Assembly: GCF_030551755.1 (NCBI RefSeq)
Contig: NZ_JAUPEC010000015.1
Coordinates: 1 to 64,000 of the forward strand
Origin: Pseudocolwellia sp. AS88
GTDB taxonomy: Bacteria > Pseudomonadota > Gammaproteobacteria > Enterobacterales > Alteromonadaceae
DNA length: 64,000 bases
Direction of reading: 5' to 3'
Shown here: positions 51,467 to 60,171 of the stretch, piece by piece
Position numbering within the stretch: position 1 is the stretch's first letter
Layout: the number at the start of each line of letters is the position of its first letter
Made by a program: the position numbers and the translations under genes
The notes under the pieces: generated by a model
Database searches by the model: none
Told to the model about the DNA's origin: nothing
Seen by the model: the letters and a program-made list of their open reading frames with translations, nothing else

Positions 51467-53734
51467 GTGATAAATAATAACTTTCCACGCCGTCGTTTTT
51501 TAAAGCTATCTGGTGCAAGTTTAGCCGTTTCTGCGTTGTCACTACCGTTGATCAGTTGTGCTAATAAAATAATTAGTTCAACACCTGTTATTTCTGATAA
51601 AGCAGACTTTTATGTCGCTGTTAATGGTAATGACAATTGGTCGGGTATTGCAGCCGTAAACACCAAAAACACAACTAATGGGCCTTTTGCTACATTAGAG
51701 CGTGCTCGCGATGCAGTACGAGTGCTAAAGAAAGCGCAACCTAATAAAAACATTACGGTACTTATTCGTGGTGGCTTGTATAAATTAGATGAAACTGTTG
51801 TGTTTGGTCTTGAAGATTCAGCAGCAGACAATTACACCATTACTTACGCAGCTTATCCAAATGAAAAGCCTGTTTTTAGTTCTGGCCGTCATATTACCGG
51901 TTGGGAAAAAGCACCTAGTAATATTTCTGGTTTGCCAGATAAAGCAAAAGGTCAGGTGTGGCAAGCAAATATAAATGAAGGCATTACAACATTATATGAT
52001 GACTTAGGTCGATTACCTCGTACTCGCACAAACGGTTTTATTACCGCTCCTAAAGGTAAAAGAGACGTTGTTAACTTTCCTCAAAATATGTTTATAGATT
52101 GGGTTAATCCTAATGATGCTGAACTGTTCGTTCGTCCACATCATGCTTGGATTGTTAACGTTCTTCCTTTTAAATCTATGAATAAAGATAAACGGACTGC
52201 GACCACCACTCAAGAAGCAACCTATGCAATGAATGAATTACATTTTTTACCTAAAAATGAAAATGCGTGGGTTGAAAATGTTATTGAAGAATTAAATGCA
52301 CCGGGTAAATGGGTTGTTGATACTAGAGTAGGTAAAGTATATTTATGGCCTCGAAATAATCAACAAGCAGAAGAGCTTAATGCAAATGTTGTAACTCCTG
52401 AACTACTCGAGTTATTCCGTATTGAAGGCGATATAGACGAAGAAGGTTTAAAAGACACTCCAGTTAAAAACTTACACTTTAATGGTTTAACATTTAAGCA
52501 CGGTAAACGTTTTACAATAGCAAAAGATGATAAAGGCTTACAGCATGACTGGGATTTTCATGATAAAGCAAACTCATTAGTACGTTTTAGAGGCGCTGAA
52601 AACTGCATTATAGAAAACTGTCACTTTGTTGATAGTGGTAGTGGTGCTATTCGCATCGACTTACATGGTCAACATAACACCATAAGAAATAATCATATTG
52701 AACATCTTGGTGGTGCAGGGATCTTACTTGCTGGGTATGGCCCTGGTATTAAAGACGTTAATCATCATAATACAGTGCTTAATAATCACATACATGATAT
52801 TGGCGAAATTTATAATCATTCTCATGGCATATTAGTTTGGCAAAGTGGTGAAAACTATGTAGCGAATAATCTGATTCATAATACTGATTATATCGGCATT
52901 ACTGTTTCTGGATTCATGACTCACTTTTTTGATAAAAAAGGAAATGGCCGGGAACTACTTAGAACTTTACGCAAAAATGAAGTTGTTGCAGCTAAAGGTA
53001 ATAAATATACGTTAGACGAGGTTCGACCATATCTTCACAGTCATGACAACATCGTTGAAAATAATGAAATACACCATGTTATGCAGAAATTAGCTGATGG
53101 CAATGCAATGTATATCCGAGGCTCAGGTGCGGGTAATGTATTTAGGCGTAACTATATTCACCACCTAGTTGGCGACACAGCAATGCAAGCTGCTATTCGC
53201 ACTGATGGTGGACAAATGGATACATTGATCAGCGAAAATATTATTTTTCACTGTCGTAGTCAAGGCATCAAATTAAAGTTAAATAACCGTGCTGAAAATA
53301 ACATTATTGTCGATATTTTAAAGGCTAAGCATAACGGTAAGCCAATGCCAGTTACCTTTTTCTCATTAAGAGAAGGTCCAATGACAGGCGCTAGCCTTAA
53401 AAACAATATTATGTATTCTACAGCAGATGACTGTGATTTTTATAATGAGCAATCTATGACAGGTGAAAAAACTCAAGATAGAAGAGGTCGTGCTCCAGCT
53501 AATTCTAAAGATGCGGATACGGATAATAATATTTACTTCTGTGCCCCTAATCCTAGTTTAGGTGAAGAATTTCTAACTAAGCAGAAATCAGATGGTGTTG
53601 ATATTCATAGTTTAGCAATTGATCCTCTCTTTGTTGATATTACTAACGGAGATTTACGTTTACGTAAAGATTCACCAGCATTTAAATTTGGTTTTAAAAC
53701 CATTGATATGAGTAAAATAGGTTTAACTTCTTAA
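51467..53734 (+). CDS. Tat-exported parallel beta-helix lipoprotein (GH141-like candidate)
   Basis: This 755-residue protein starts at GTG 51467 after AAGGAA. The leader has a twin-arginine motif RRRFLK (8-13) and a lipobox LISC (Cys31), so it is exported folded and lipidated. It continues with a DFYVAVNGNDNWSG...GPFATLERARDAVR opening, typical of bacterial beta-helix glycosidases. Helical rungs follow (ENCIIENCHFVDSGSGAI, NTIRNNHIEHLGGAGI, DNIVENNEIHHVM). It resembles GH141-type proteins in plan and differs from the protein encoded at 40722-43091 by lacking a PDZ. Likely a fucan-oligosaccharide hydrolase; activity not provable by eye. Confidence 0.78.
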   Translation: MINNNFPRRRFLKLSGASLAVSALSLPLISCANKIISSTPVISDKADFYVAVNGNDNWSGIAAVNTKNTTNGPFATLERARDAVRVLKKAQPNKNITVLIRGGLYKLDETVVFGLEDSAADNYTITYAAYPNEKPVFSSGRHITGWEKAPSNISGLPDKAKGQVWQANINEGITTLYDDLGRLPRTRTNGFITAPKGKRDVVNFPQNMFIDWVNPNDAELFVRPHHAWIVNVLPFKSMNKDKRTATTTQEATYAMNELHFLPKNENAWVENVIEELNAPGKWVVDTRVGKVYLWPRNNQQAEELNANVVTPELLELFRIEGDIDEEGLKDTPVKNLHFNGLTFKHGKRFTIAKDDKGLQHDWDFHDKANSLVRFRGAENCIIENCHFVDSGSGAIRIDLHGQHNTIRNNHIEHLGGAGILLAGYGPGIKDVNHHNTVLNNHIHDIGEIYNHSHGILVWQSGENYVANNLIHNTDYIGITVSGFMTHFFDKKGNGRELLRTLRKNEVVAAKGNKYTLDEVRPYLHSHDNIVENNEIHHVMQKLADGNAMYIRGSGAGNVFRRNYIHHLVGDTAMQAAIRTDGGQMDTLISENIIFHCRSQGIKLKLNNRAENNIIVDILKAKHNGKPMPVTFFSLREGPMTGASLKNNIMYSTADDCDFYNEQSMTGEKTQDRRGRAPANSKDADTDNNIYFCAPNPSLGEEFLTKQKSDGVDIHSLAIDPLFVDITNGDLRLRKDSPAFKFGFKTIDMSKIGLTS

Positions 53735-53747
53735 TACTTATTTATAA

Positions 53748-53789
53748 AGTTTTAATGTACTAATTATCATTTATTAGTACATTAAAACT
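53748..53789 (+). terminator. Terminator of the fucan-degradation operon
   Basis: Perfect 17-bp stem with arms at 53748-53764 and 53773-53789 (AGTTTTAATGTACTAAT and its complement) and an 8-base loop, just after the beta-helix gene. Confidence 0.88.
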
Positions 53790-54235
53790 ATTATTTTCTA
53801 ACTCTTTTAAGTCAACTTTCATTCAACTTTCATTCAACTTTATTTTATTGCCCATCATTAAACTTATAAAGATCAGATGCATCTTTCTATCATGTTTTTT
53901 CGTCATATTAAGAGAAGCCAAGTTTAACTAAACGTTAAAGTTAGATTACCTTTGAATATTCATTGCTAATATTATTTTTAGTATACATTTAGAGGTATTA
54001 TTATGTATAAAAATACTTTATATTATTCATTGTTTTTGTTTTATGTGTTATTTTTATATAGATAACAAGTGTTTTTCTGATGGTTTTACTGTTTTTAAAT
54101 AAATGTCATTGTTTTGGTGTTTTTTTATATGTAATGGTCTTTATTTTTTGTTCAGTTAAAAATGTATGATGAGTATTTTAAAGTTTGTTTGCTCATGATT
54201 GAAGTACGTATTTTGGGGTTGTTTAAACTTTATTT
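53790..54235. other. AT-rich gap before the RND operon, with a short tandem repeat
   Basis: About 450 bases without a gene. At about 53812-53843 there are three copies of the 11-base unit TTTCATTCAAC. The rest is AT-rich and should contain the promoter of the efflux operon. Confidence 0.45.
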
Positions 54236-55633
54236 ATGAAATGTATAAAACTATTTTTTATTATTATTTTGACATCGTGCGCACAGCAAAAAGAAGTTAA
54301 AATAACAAAGATTGCAACACCAAAGTTATTTATTGCCCAAGGCACTGATCACCTTGATACAAAATGGTGGAATAGTTTTAATAATAAATCTCTGTCAGGA
54401 TTTGTTGTTCAAGGGCTTGAAAATAATATTTCTTTAAAAGCTAACGAACTCAGATTAAAAAGCTCTGAGATTGACACCTCAATTGCAAATAGTGAACGCT
54501 ATCCATCGTTAAGCGCAAATGCTAGTGCTTCATCTGATTTTGATAACTTTGGGAATGTTGATAATGTCTCTTTAGGATTAAGCTCCAGTTGGGAAATTGA
54601 TTTATGGGGGGGGATAAATGCCAATATTAATCGTTCCCATTGGAATTTACAGGAAGATTATGCTTTATACCGTGGTAGATCTAATTTAGTTGCTGGAAGT
54701 ATAACTAACGCTTGGTTAGGAGTAATTACAGAGCAAGAAAAAGAACAAGTACTGGCTGAGCAATATAAGCGAACAAAAGATGCGTTAAAAGTAATAACAC
54801 GACGTTTTGAAATGGGTAAAAACTCTGTTACTAATATTTGGCAACAACAAAGGTTGTTAAAATCGATTGAAGTTCAACAATCTAATAATGAAGCAGATTT
54901 ATATCTCTACCGACAAACACTGGCATTATGGTTAGCTGTTCCTACTGACCAAATTAATATTGATCAAACATTATCATTACCTAAACTGCCAGCATTACCT
55001 GATATTGGAATACCTGCGCAAGTCCTTAAATTTAGACCTGATGTTCAGCAAGCCTTCGCTAAAATTCAAGCCGCTAACGAAAACCTAGCGATAGCCTTAT
55101 CCAATCAATATCCGCGTGTAACTTTAAGAGCTAATTATTCTACCTCATCCAGCTCTATAAATGATTTACTTGATGATTGGGCTGGAAACTTAATAGCATC
55201 ATTAGCAATGCCACTATTTGATAGTGGCGTTCTAAAATCTGTTGTAGAACAACGAAAGTTAGAGTTAAAAGCGTTAATTTTAGATTATCAGCAAGTGTGG
55301 TTAGAAGCTATCGCTTCTGTTAATCAAGTATTAATTAACGAGTCGCAGCTACTGCAAATACGTAAAAACTTAAATCAACAATTAAATCTAGCCAAGAAAA
55401 CAGAAAAGCTTACTAAAGTTAAATATTTAAGTGGTAAAACTAATTACCTCGATCTGTTAAGGGCACAAGAAAGTATATTGTCGTTAGAAAGACAAAAAAT
55501 AGATGCTAACAAAAGAGTAATGACCAATCGAGTTTTGTTATATCGAGAGCTAAGCCATGGGGATTTTTCACTTAACAAGCAAGTTAGTCGTAATCATATT
55601 GATGGTAATAATAAAAGCAATCAGGGAATATAA
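54236..55633 (+). CDS. Outer-membrane efflux lipoprotein (TolC/OprM type)
   Basis: This 465-residue protein has a lipobox (IILTSC, Cys15) and the duplicated outer-membrane-efflux domain. The first repeat includes SLGLSSSWEIDLWGGINANI (about 112-131). The second includes PALPDIGIPAQVLKFRPDVQ, typical of NodT-type factors (about 252-271), then LAIALSNQYPRVTLRANYS. It forms the channel of the tripartite pump encoded by this and the next two genes. The gap to the next gene is 5 bases. Confidence 0.9.
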   Translation: MKCIKLFFIIILTSCAQQKEVKITKIATPKLFIAQGTDHLDTKWWNSFNNKSLSGFVVQGLENNISLKANELRLKSSEIDTSIANSERYPSLSANASASSDFDNFGNVDNVSLGLSSSWEIDLWGGINANINRSHWNLQEDYALYRGRSNLVAGSITNAWLGVITEQEKEQVLAEQYKRTKDALKVITRRFEMGKNSVTNIWQQQRLLKSIEVQQSNNEADLYLYRQTLALWLAVPTDQINIDQTLSLPKLPALPDIGIPAQVLKFRPDVQQAFAKIQAANENLAIALSNQYPRVTLRANYSTSSSSINDLLDDWAGNLIASLAMPLFDSGVLKSVVEQRKLELKALILDYQQVWLEAIASVNQVLINESQLLQIRKNLNQQLNLAKKTEKLTKVKYLSGKTNYLDLLRAQESILSLERQKIDANKRVMTNRVLLYRELSHGDFSLNKQVSRNHIDGNNKSNQGI

Positions 55634-55638
55634 TCTTA

Positions 55639-56889
55639 ATGCGTAACTTCTTCTTTTCAAAAAAACTATTACCTCTTTTTATTGTTATTTTAGGCGGAGT
55701 ATTAGGGTATTTAATTCTTGAAGCTGGAGAGAAAAAACCTAATCAATTTCAAAAAAAGAAAACTAAACGTGTTCGTGTTGTGCAAACAATAGAATTAGAA
55801 CGAGGCTCGGTTATACCATCATGGGAAGCCTCTGGTTTTGTTATTGCTGCAGAATCTGTTGATGTTAGCCCTCGTGTGGCAGGAAATATAGAATCAATAA
55901 ACCCTGAAGCCATACCAGGAGGCTTATTAAAAAAAGGGCAATGGCTAGCATCTCTTGAAACAATTGAATACCAACTTGCCTTGCAATCGCAACAATCTCA
56001 ATTAGCCCAAGCCCAGGCGAATTTAGAATTAGAATTAGCAGATCAAGTGTTAGCGCAAGAAGAATTAAAATTACTTGGTGATCATGTTGTTATTGAACAG
56101 TCGCTTGTACTTCGAGAGCCACAATTAACCGTTGCTAAAGCAAGAGTATCAGTTGCTCAAAATAATCTTGATAAAGCTAAGTTAGATTTAGACCGCACTA
56201 AAGTACTTATGCCGTTTGATGGAAAAATAGTGAGTAAGAATATAGGTCAAGGAAGTAAGGTTTCTACCAACACGACATTGTTTTCAATTGTTAACACAAA
56301 CACATATTGGCTTGAAGTAAAAATACCGCATAAATTTTTCAACATTCTTGATGCTGAGCAAATGGCTAAAGTTAGCCAACAGCGTATATGGGGCGATAGC
56401 GTTAATCGTCAAGCAAAGGTACTTTCATTCTCACCTGAACTTGATAGTAACGACAGGCAAGTAAAAATTCTTTTATCTATTGAAAATCCACTATCAGAAA
56501 ATTCAACATTGCCTTCTGTGTTTATTAACGACTTCTTAAACGTCGAATTGATGGGTAAGCCAATAAACAACGCTTGGACGATTAAATATTCTTGGTTGCA
56601 AGCTGACAACACCATTTGGGTGGTTGATAAAAATAATACATTACAGAAAAGACCAGTAAAAATACTTTTCAAAGGCCGTGAACTGATTTATATAGATACT
56701 GATGTTGAAGATGGAGACAGAGCACTTGCTGAAAAGCCTGGTATAGCAAGTGTTGGATTGAAGGTTAATACGCGTGAAGATCTTGCTCGATCTATAGAGG
56801 AAGAAGGCGATAAAAGCTATCAAAAAATAAATCAAACGAGGATGACAAAAGCAATAAAAAATCAGAAAGGATTAAAGCATGAAATTTAG
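55639..56889 (+). CDS. RND periplasmic adaptor (membrane fusion protein)
   Basis: This 416-residue protein has an N-terminal membrane anchor (LLPLFIVILGGVLGYLIL) and a lipoyl/hairpin region (VDVSPRVAGNIESINPE, then a coiled coil rich in Gln/Ala/Leu at about 115-185). A beta-barrel part follows (TLFSIVNTNTYWLEVKI). It bridges the RND pump and the TolC-like channel. The C-terminal tail is charged. Its end overlaps the start of the pump gene by 11 bases. Confidence 0.9.
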   Translation: MRNFFFSKKLLPLFIVILGGVLGYLILEAGEKKPNQFQKKKTKRVRVVQTIELERGSVIPSWEASGFVIAAESVDVSPRVAGNIESINPEAIPGGLLKKGQWLASLETIEYQLALQSQQSQLAQAQANLELELADQVLAQEELKLLGDHVVIEQSLVLREPQLTVAKARVSVAQNNLDKAKLDLDRTKVLMPFDGKIVSKNIGQGSKVSTNTTLFSIVNTNTYWLEVKIPHKFFNILDAEQMAKVSQQRIWGDSVNRQAKVLSFSPELDSNDRQVKILLSIENPLSENSTLPSVFINDFLNVELMGKPINNAWTIKYSWLQADNTIWVVDKNNTLQKRPVKILFKGRELIYIDTDVEDGDRALAEKPGIASVGLKVNTREDLARSIEEEGDKSYQKINQTRMTKAIKNQKGLKHEI

Positions 56890-59800
56890 TCCTATCTCAT
56901 GGATGATCGACCATAAAATAGCCCCTCATTTATTGATGCTAGCCTTGATTTGCGGTGGTTTGGTTATGTCTTTTATTATCCGCAAAGAATATATGCCGGA
57001 AACCACACGCGATACAATTTCTGTACGTGTAATTTATCCTGGCGCAGCGCCTAGTGAAATGGAGTTAGCTATTGCTGTTCCTATTGAAGCTGCCTTAGAT
57101 AGTTTAGACAGTGTAAGTCGAGTTGATACACGTATAGGTACTGGTTGGATGCGAGTTACCGCAGAGTTGGAAGCTGGAGCAAATCCGCAAAAGGTATATC
57201 AAGACTCGCAGCAGGCTGTTAATAGAATATCGTCTTTCCCTTCGGGAATGGAGCAGCCTTATGTTGTATTAGATACTAGTGTTGCCGATGTCATGGAGAT
57301 TATTGTTCATGCCGACTTAGATCGCTTTGCGTTAAAACGTTTAACTGAACAAGTACGAGATCGTATTTTACAATCTCCTTATATTTCACAAGTAAAATTA
57401 CGGGGTATTCCTGAAGAAGAGATACATATTGAGGTTGCACAATCTGATCTACAAGCCTACGACCTTACGCTCAATAATATTGCATCAATACTTAAAAATA
57501 ATGTTGTTGAGCAATCAGCCGGTAAAATTAAAGCTGATAATGGCGATATTATTGTGTCGGTTGATCAACGTGAGTTTTGGGCAGAAGATTTAGCCAATGT
57601 TCCTATTGTTACCGATGAGTCAGGTGATCAATTACGTTTAGGTGAAATAGCTAAAGTGACAGAGGGTTTTGCTGATACTCGTGACGTGGTTACCTATAAT
57701 GGACAACTTTCTGCTCAGCTAAATATATACCGAATGGGAGAACAAACACCGTCTGAAATTGCTGATGCAATTCAAGAGATGTGGCCAGAATTATTAGATT
57801 TATTACCTCCTAATGCAGGTATATCTATTGTAGATGATGATGCAAAAAATTATCAAAAACGTTTAAGTTTATTACTTAGCAATGCATTTATGGGGTTAGT
57901 GTTAGTACTTATAGTGATGAGTTTGTTTCTTCAGTTTAAACTAGCCTTTTGGGTAGTTGCTGGTATTCCAAGTTCATTTTTGGGAGCCATGTTGTTTTTA
58001 CCATCATTCGACGTTTCAATTAACATGGTGTCTATGTTTGGCTTTATTGTAGCATTAGGTATTGTTGTTGATGATGCCATTATTGCAGGTGAAAATATTT
58101 ATTCTCATGTGCAAGAAGGGATGTCGTTTCAAGAAGCTGCAATAAAAGGTGCTAACGAAGTCGCTAAACCTTTAACTTATGCCATTTTAACTAATATTGT
58201 AGCGTTTCTACCGTTATTACTTTTACCCGGCAGTATGAAGTTATTATTTGGTGCAATCCCTATTGTAGTTGTGCTTTGTTTTGCTGTTTCGTGGGTTGAA
58301 GCATTATTTATATTACCGTCTCATTTAGCGCATATTAATGATAAAAACCCTAATAAAATAGAGCAATTATTTAATAAAGCACAGGCTGTATGCCAAGGTA
58401 AATTAAATCATTTTATAGAAAATATTTACCTTCCATTTCTTAGTAAATGTTTGCAGCAAGCCGTGTTAACGTTATCGATAGCTTGTTTAATTTTTTGTGT
58501 TGTTATTACTTACGCTTTTAGTGGGAAAATGGGGTTTAGTTTATATCCGAAATTAGACGGTAGATGGGTTAAAGCAAGTTACGAAATATCTGAAACAACA
58601 ACAGAGCAACAAGCACAGGAACTAAAAAACAAATTAGAAAACAGTGCTTATACAATGATCGATGACAACAACATTGAAAATAATGTCGTTAGTGTACGTA
58701 CTATTATTCGCGAAAACAGTGTTGAGGTTGCTTTATTATTGGTTGAGAGTGAAGAAAGAGAATATTCAACTGAACAAGTAAAAGAAATGTGGCGTTCACA
58801 TGCAGAAAACTTACCTAATATAGGGAAATTAAGGTTTAGTGGGGCTCGGCGAGGTTCAAGCTCTAATGTTGATGCTTCTCTTACTATAGAGTTGCGCCAT
58901 AGTGACAGTACAATACTTGCCTTAGCAGCAAAAGATGCCATTGAGTTTTTATCCAATAGTGATGACGTAGTCGCAACCGTTAACTCGATGGAAGAGGGTA
59001 AACCTCAATGGAAGTTAACCTTAAATGAAAATGGCAGGGCTTTAGGGTTAGATGCTGTAGATTTATCAACACAACTTCGATCGTCCTTGTATGGCTCTCG
59101 CGCACAAAGACAGCATCGTTTACGTAACCAAGTAACAACCTTAGTTAGACTGCCCGAGCATGAACGTGCCGATGTTAATAAAATAGAATCAATGTTAATT
59201 AGAACAAAAGGAGGCGGTTATGCTCCTTTAGGTAGTGTTGCCACAATTAACAAGGTTCTTGCACCAGCATTCATATTAAGACGAAAAGGCCAGAGAATAG
59301 AAAAACTAGGAGCAGAAATTCTGCCAGTGGAGAATATTCCTGCTGTTACTTTGATGGTTAAAGACTATTTAGTACCTGATTTAGAAGGGCGTTACCCAGG
59401 ACTTAAAGTCGGTTTTGGGGGCGAACAAGAAGAAATTGCACAAAGTGTTTCTAGTTTACAATTTGGTACTGCATTTGCTTTGGTTGGTATATACATATTA
59501 CTTGCTATCGCCTTCAGAAGTTATTCTCAGCCTATTATTATTATGGCTATTATCCCTTTTGGTGCTGTTGGAGCCATTCTCGGGCATATGGTGCTAGGTT
59601 TTGGTTTAAGCGTGGTAAGTTTAATGGGAATGCTTGCATTAGCAGGTGTTGTTGTTAACGACAGTTTGATATTGGTTGAATACGCAAATAAGAAACTTGA
59701 ACAAGGTGATAGTGCTTTAGAAGCTGTGAGTGAAGCATGTAGACGCAGAATTCGACCAATAATACTTACTACCATCACAACATTTTGTGGGCTTGCACCT

Positions 59801-59977
59801 ATGGTATTCGAAACTTCACGACAAGCTCAGTTTGTTGTACCTATGGCAGTATCGTTAGGTTTTGGTATTTTGTTTACTACTTTGGTTTGTTTACTGGTAT
59901 TGCCATCTTTATATTTAGTTATAAATAACAGAAGGAATTTGCCCACAAACAAATTACCTGTTTCAGAAAAATCCTAA
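56879..59977 (+). CDS. RND efflux transporter, HAE family
   Basis: This 1032-residue inner-membrane protein has the RND plan of 12 membrane segments and two large periplasmic loops. Segment 4 carries the proton-relay pair in ALGIVVDDAIIAGENI, followed by LTYAILTNIVAFLPLLLLPG and a second-half counterpart LAGVVVNDSLILVEYAN. It lacks the extreme N-terminal FFI start of AcrB. Substrates could be antimicrobial or host-derived compounds; on a fucan-degrading plasmid brown-algal phenolics are an attractive but unproven option. No regulator gene is adjacent. Confidence 0.93.
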   Translation: MKFSPISWMIDHKIAPHLLMLALICGGLVMSFIIRKEYMPETTRDTISVRVIYPGAAPSEMELAIAVPIEAALDSLDSVSRVDTRIGTGWMRVTAELEAGANPQKVYQDSQQAVNRISSFPSGMEQPYVVLDTSVADVMEIIVHADLDRFALKRLTEQVRDRILQSPYISQVKLRGIPEEEIHIEVAQSDLQAYDLTLNNIASILKNNVVEQSAGKIKADNGDIIVSVDQREFWAEDLANVPIVTDESGDQLRLGEIAKVTEGFADTRDVVTYNGQLSAQLNIYRMGEQTPSEIADAIQEMWPELLDLLPPNAGISIVDDDAKNYQKRLSLLLSNAFMGLVLVLIVMSLFLQFKLAFWVVAGIPSSFLGAMLFLPSFDVSINMVSMFGFIVALGIVVDDAIIAGENIYSHVQEGMSFQEAAIKGANEVAKPLTYAILTNIVAFLPLLLLPGSMKLLFGAIPIVVVLCFAVSWVEALFILPSHLAHINDKNPNKIEQLFNKAQAVCQGKLNHFIENIYLPFLSKCLQQAVLTLSIACLIFCVVITYAFSGKMGFSLYPKLDGRWVKASYEISETTTEQQAQELKNKLENSAYTMIDDNNIENNVVSVRTIIRENSVEVALLLVESEEREYSTEQVKEMWRSHAENLPNIGKLRFSGARRGSSSNVDASLTIELRHSDSTILALAAKDAIEFLSNSDDVVATVNSMEEGKPQWKLTLNENGRALGLDAVDLSTQLRSSLYGSRAQRQHRLRNQVTTLVRLPEHERADVNKIESMLIRTKGGGYAPLGSVATINKVLAPAFILRRKGQRIEKLGAEILPVENIPAVTLMVKDYLVPDLEGRYPGLKVGFGGEQEEIAQSVSSLQFGTAFALVGIYILLAIAFRSYSQPIIIMAIIPFGAVGAILGHMVLGFGLSVVSLMGMLALAGVVVNDSLILVEYANKKLEQGDSALEAVSEACRRRIRPIILTTITTFCGLAPMVFETSRQAQFVVPMAVSLGFGILFTTLVCLLVLPSLYLVINNRRNLPTNKLPVSEKS

Positions 59978-60171
59978 ATAACGCTTATTAATCGGTATGT
60001 TATTTAACATAAATTAGCGATAATAAGTGTTAATTTTGTATACTTAATATTTGAATTATCAACATTAAGTACCATTATTTAGTGTTCTGATTTTATGGCA
60101 AAGTAAGATATATTCAGAAGATAAAAAGTTATCACCTGTTACTTAAAATTAATATTCCCAATGACAATCCA

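Noticed and set aside
53812-53843. Three copies of an 11-base TTTCATTCAAC repeat
   Set aside because: Short slippage-type repeat in an AT-rich gap with no further pattern.
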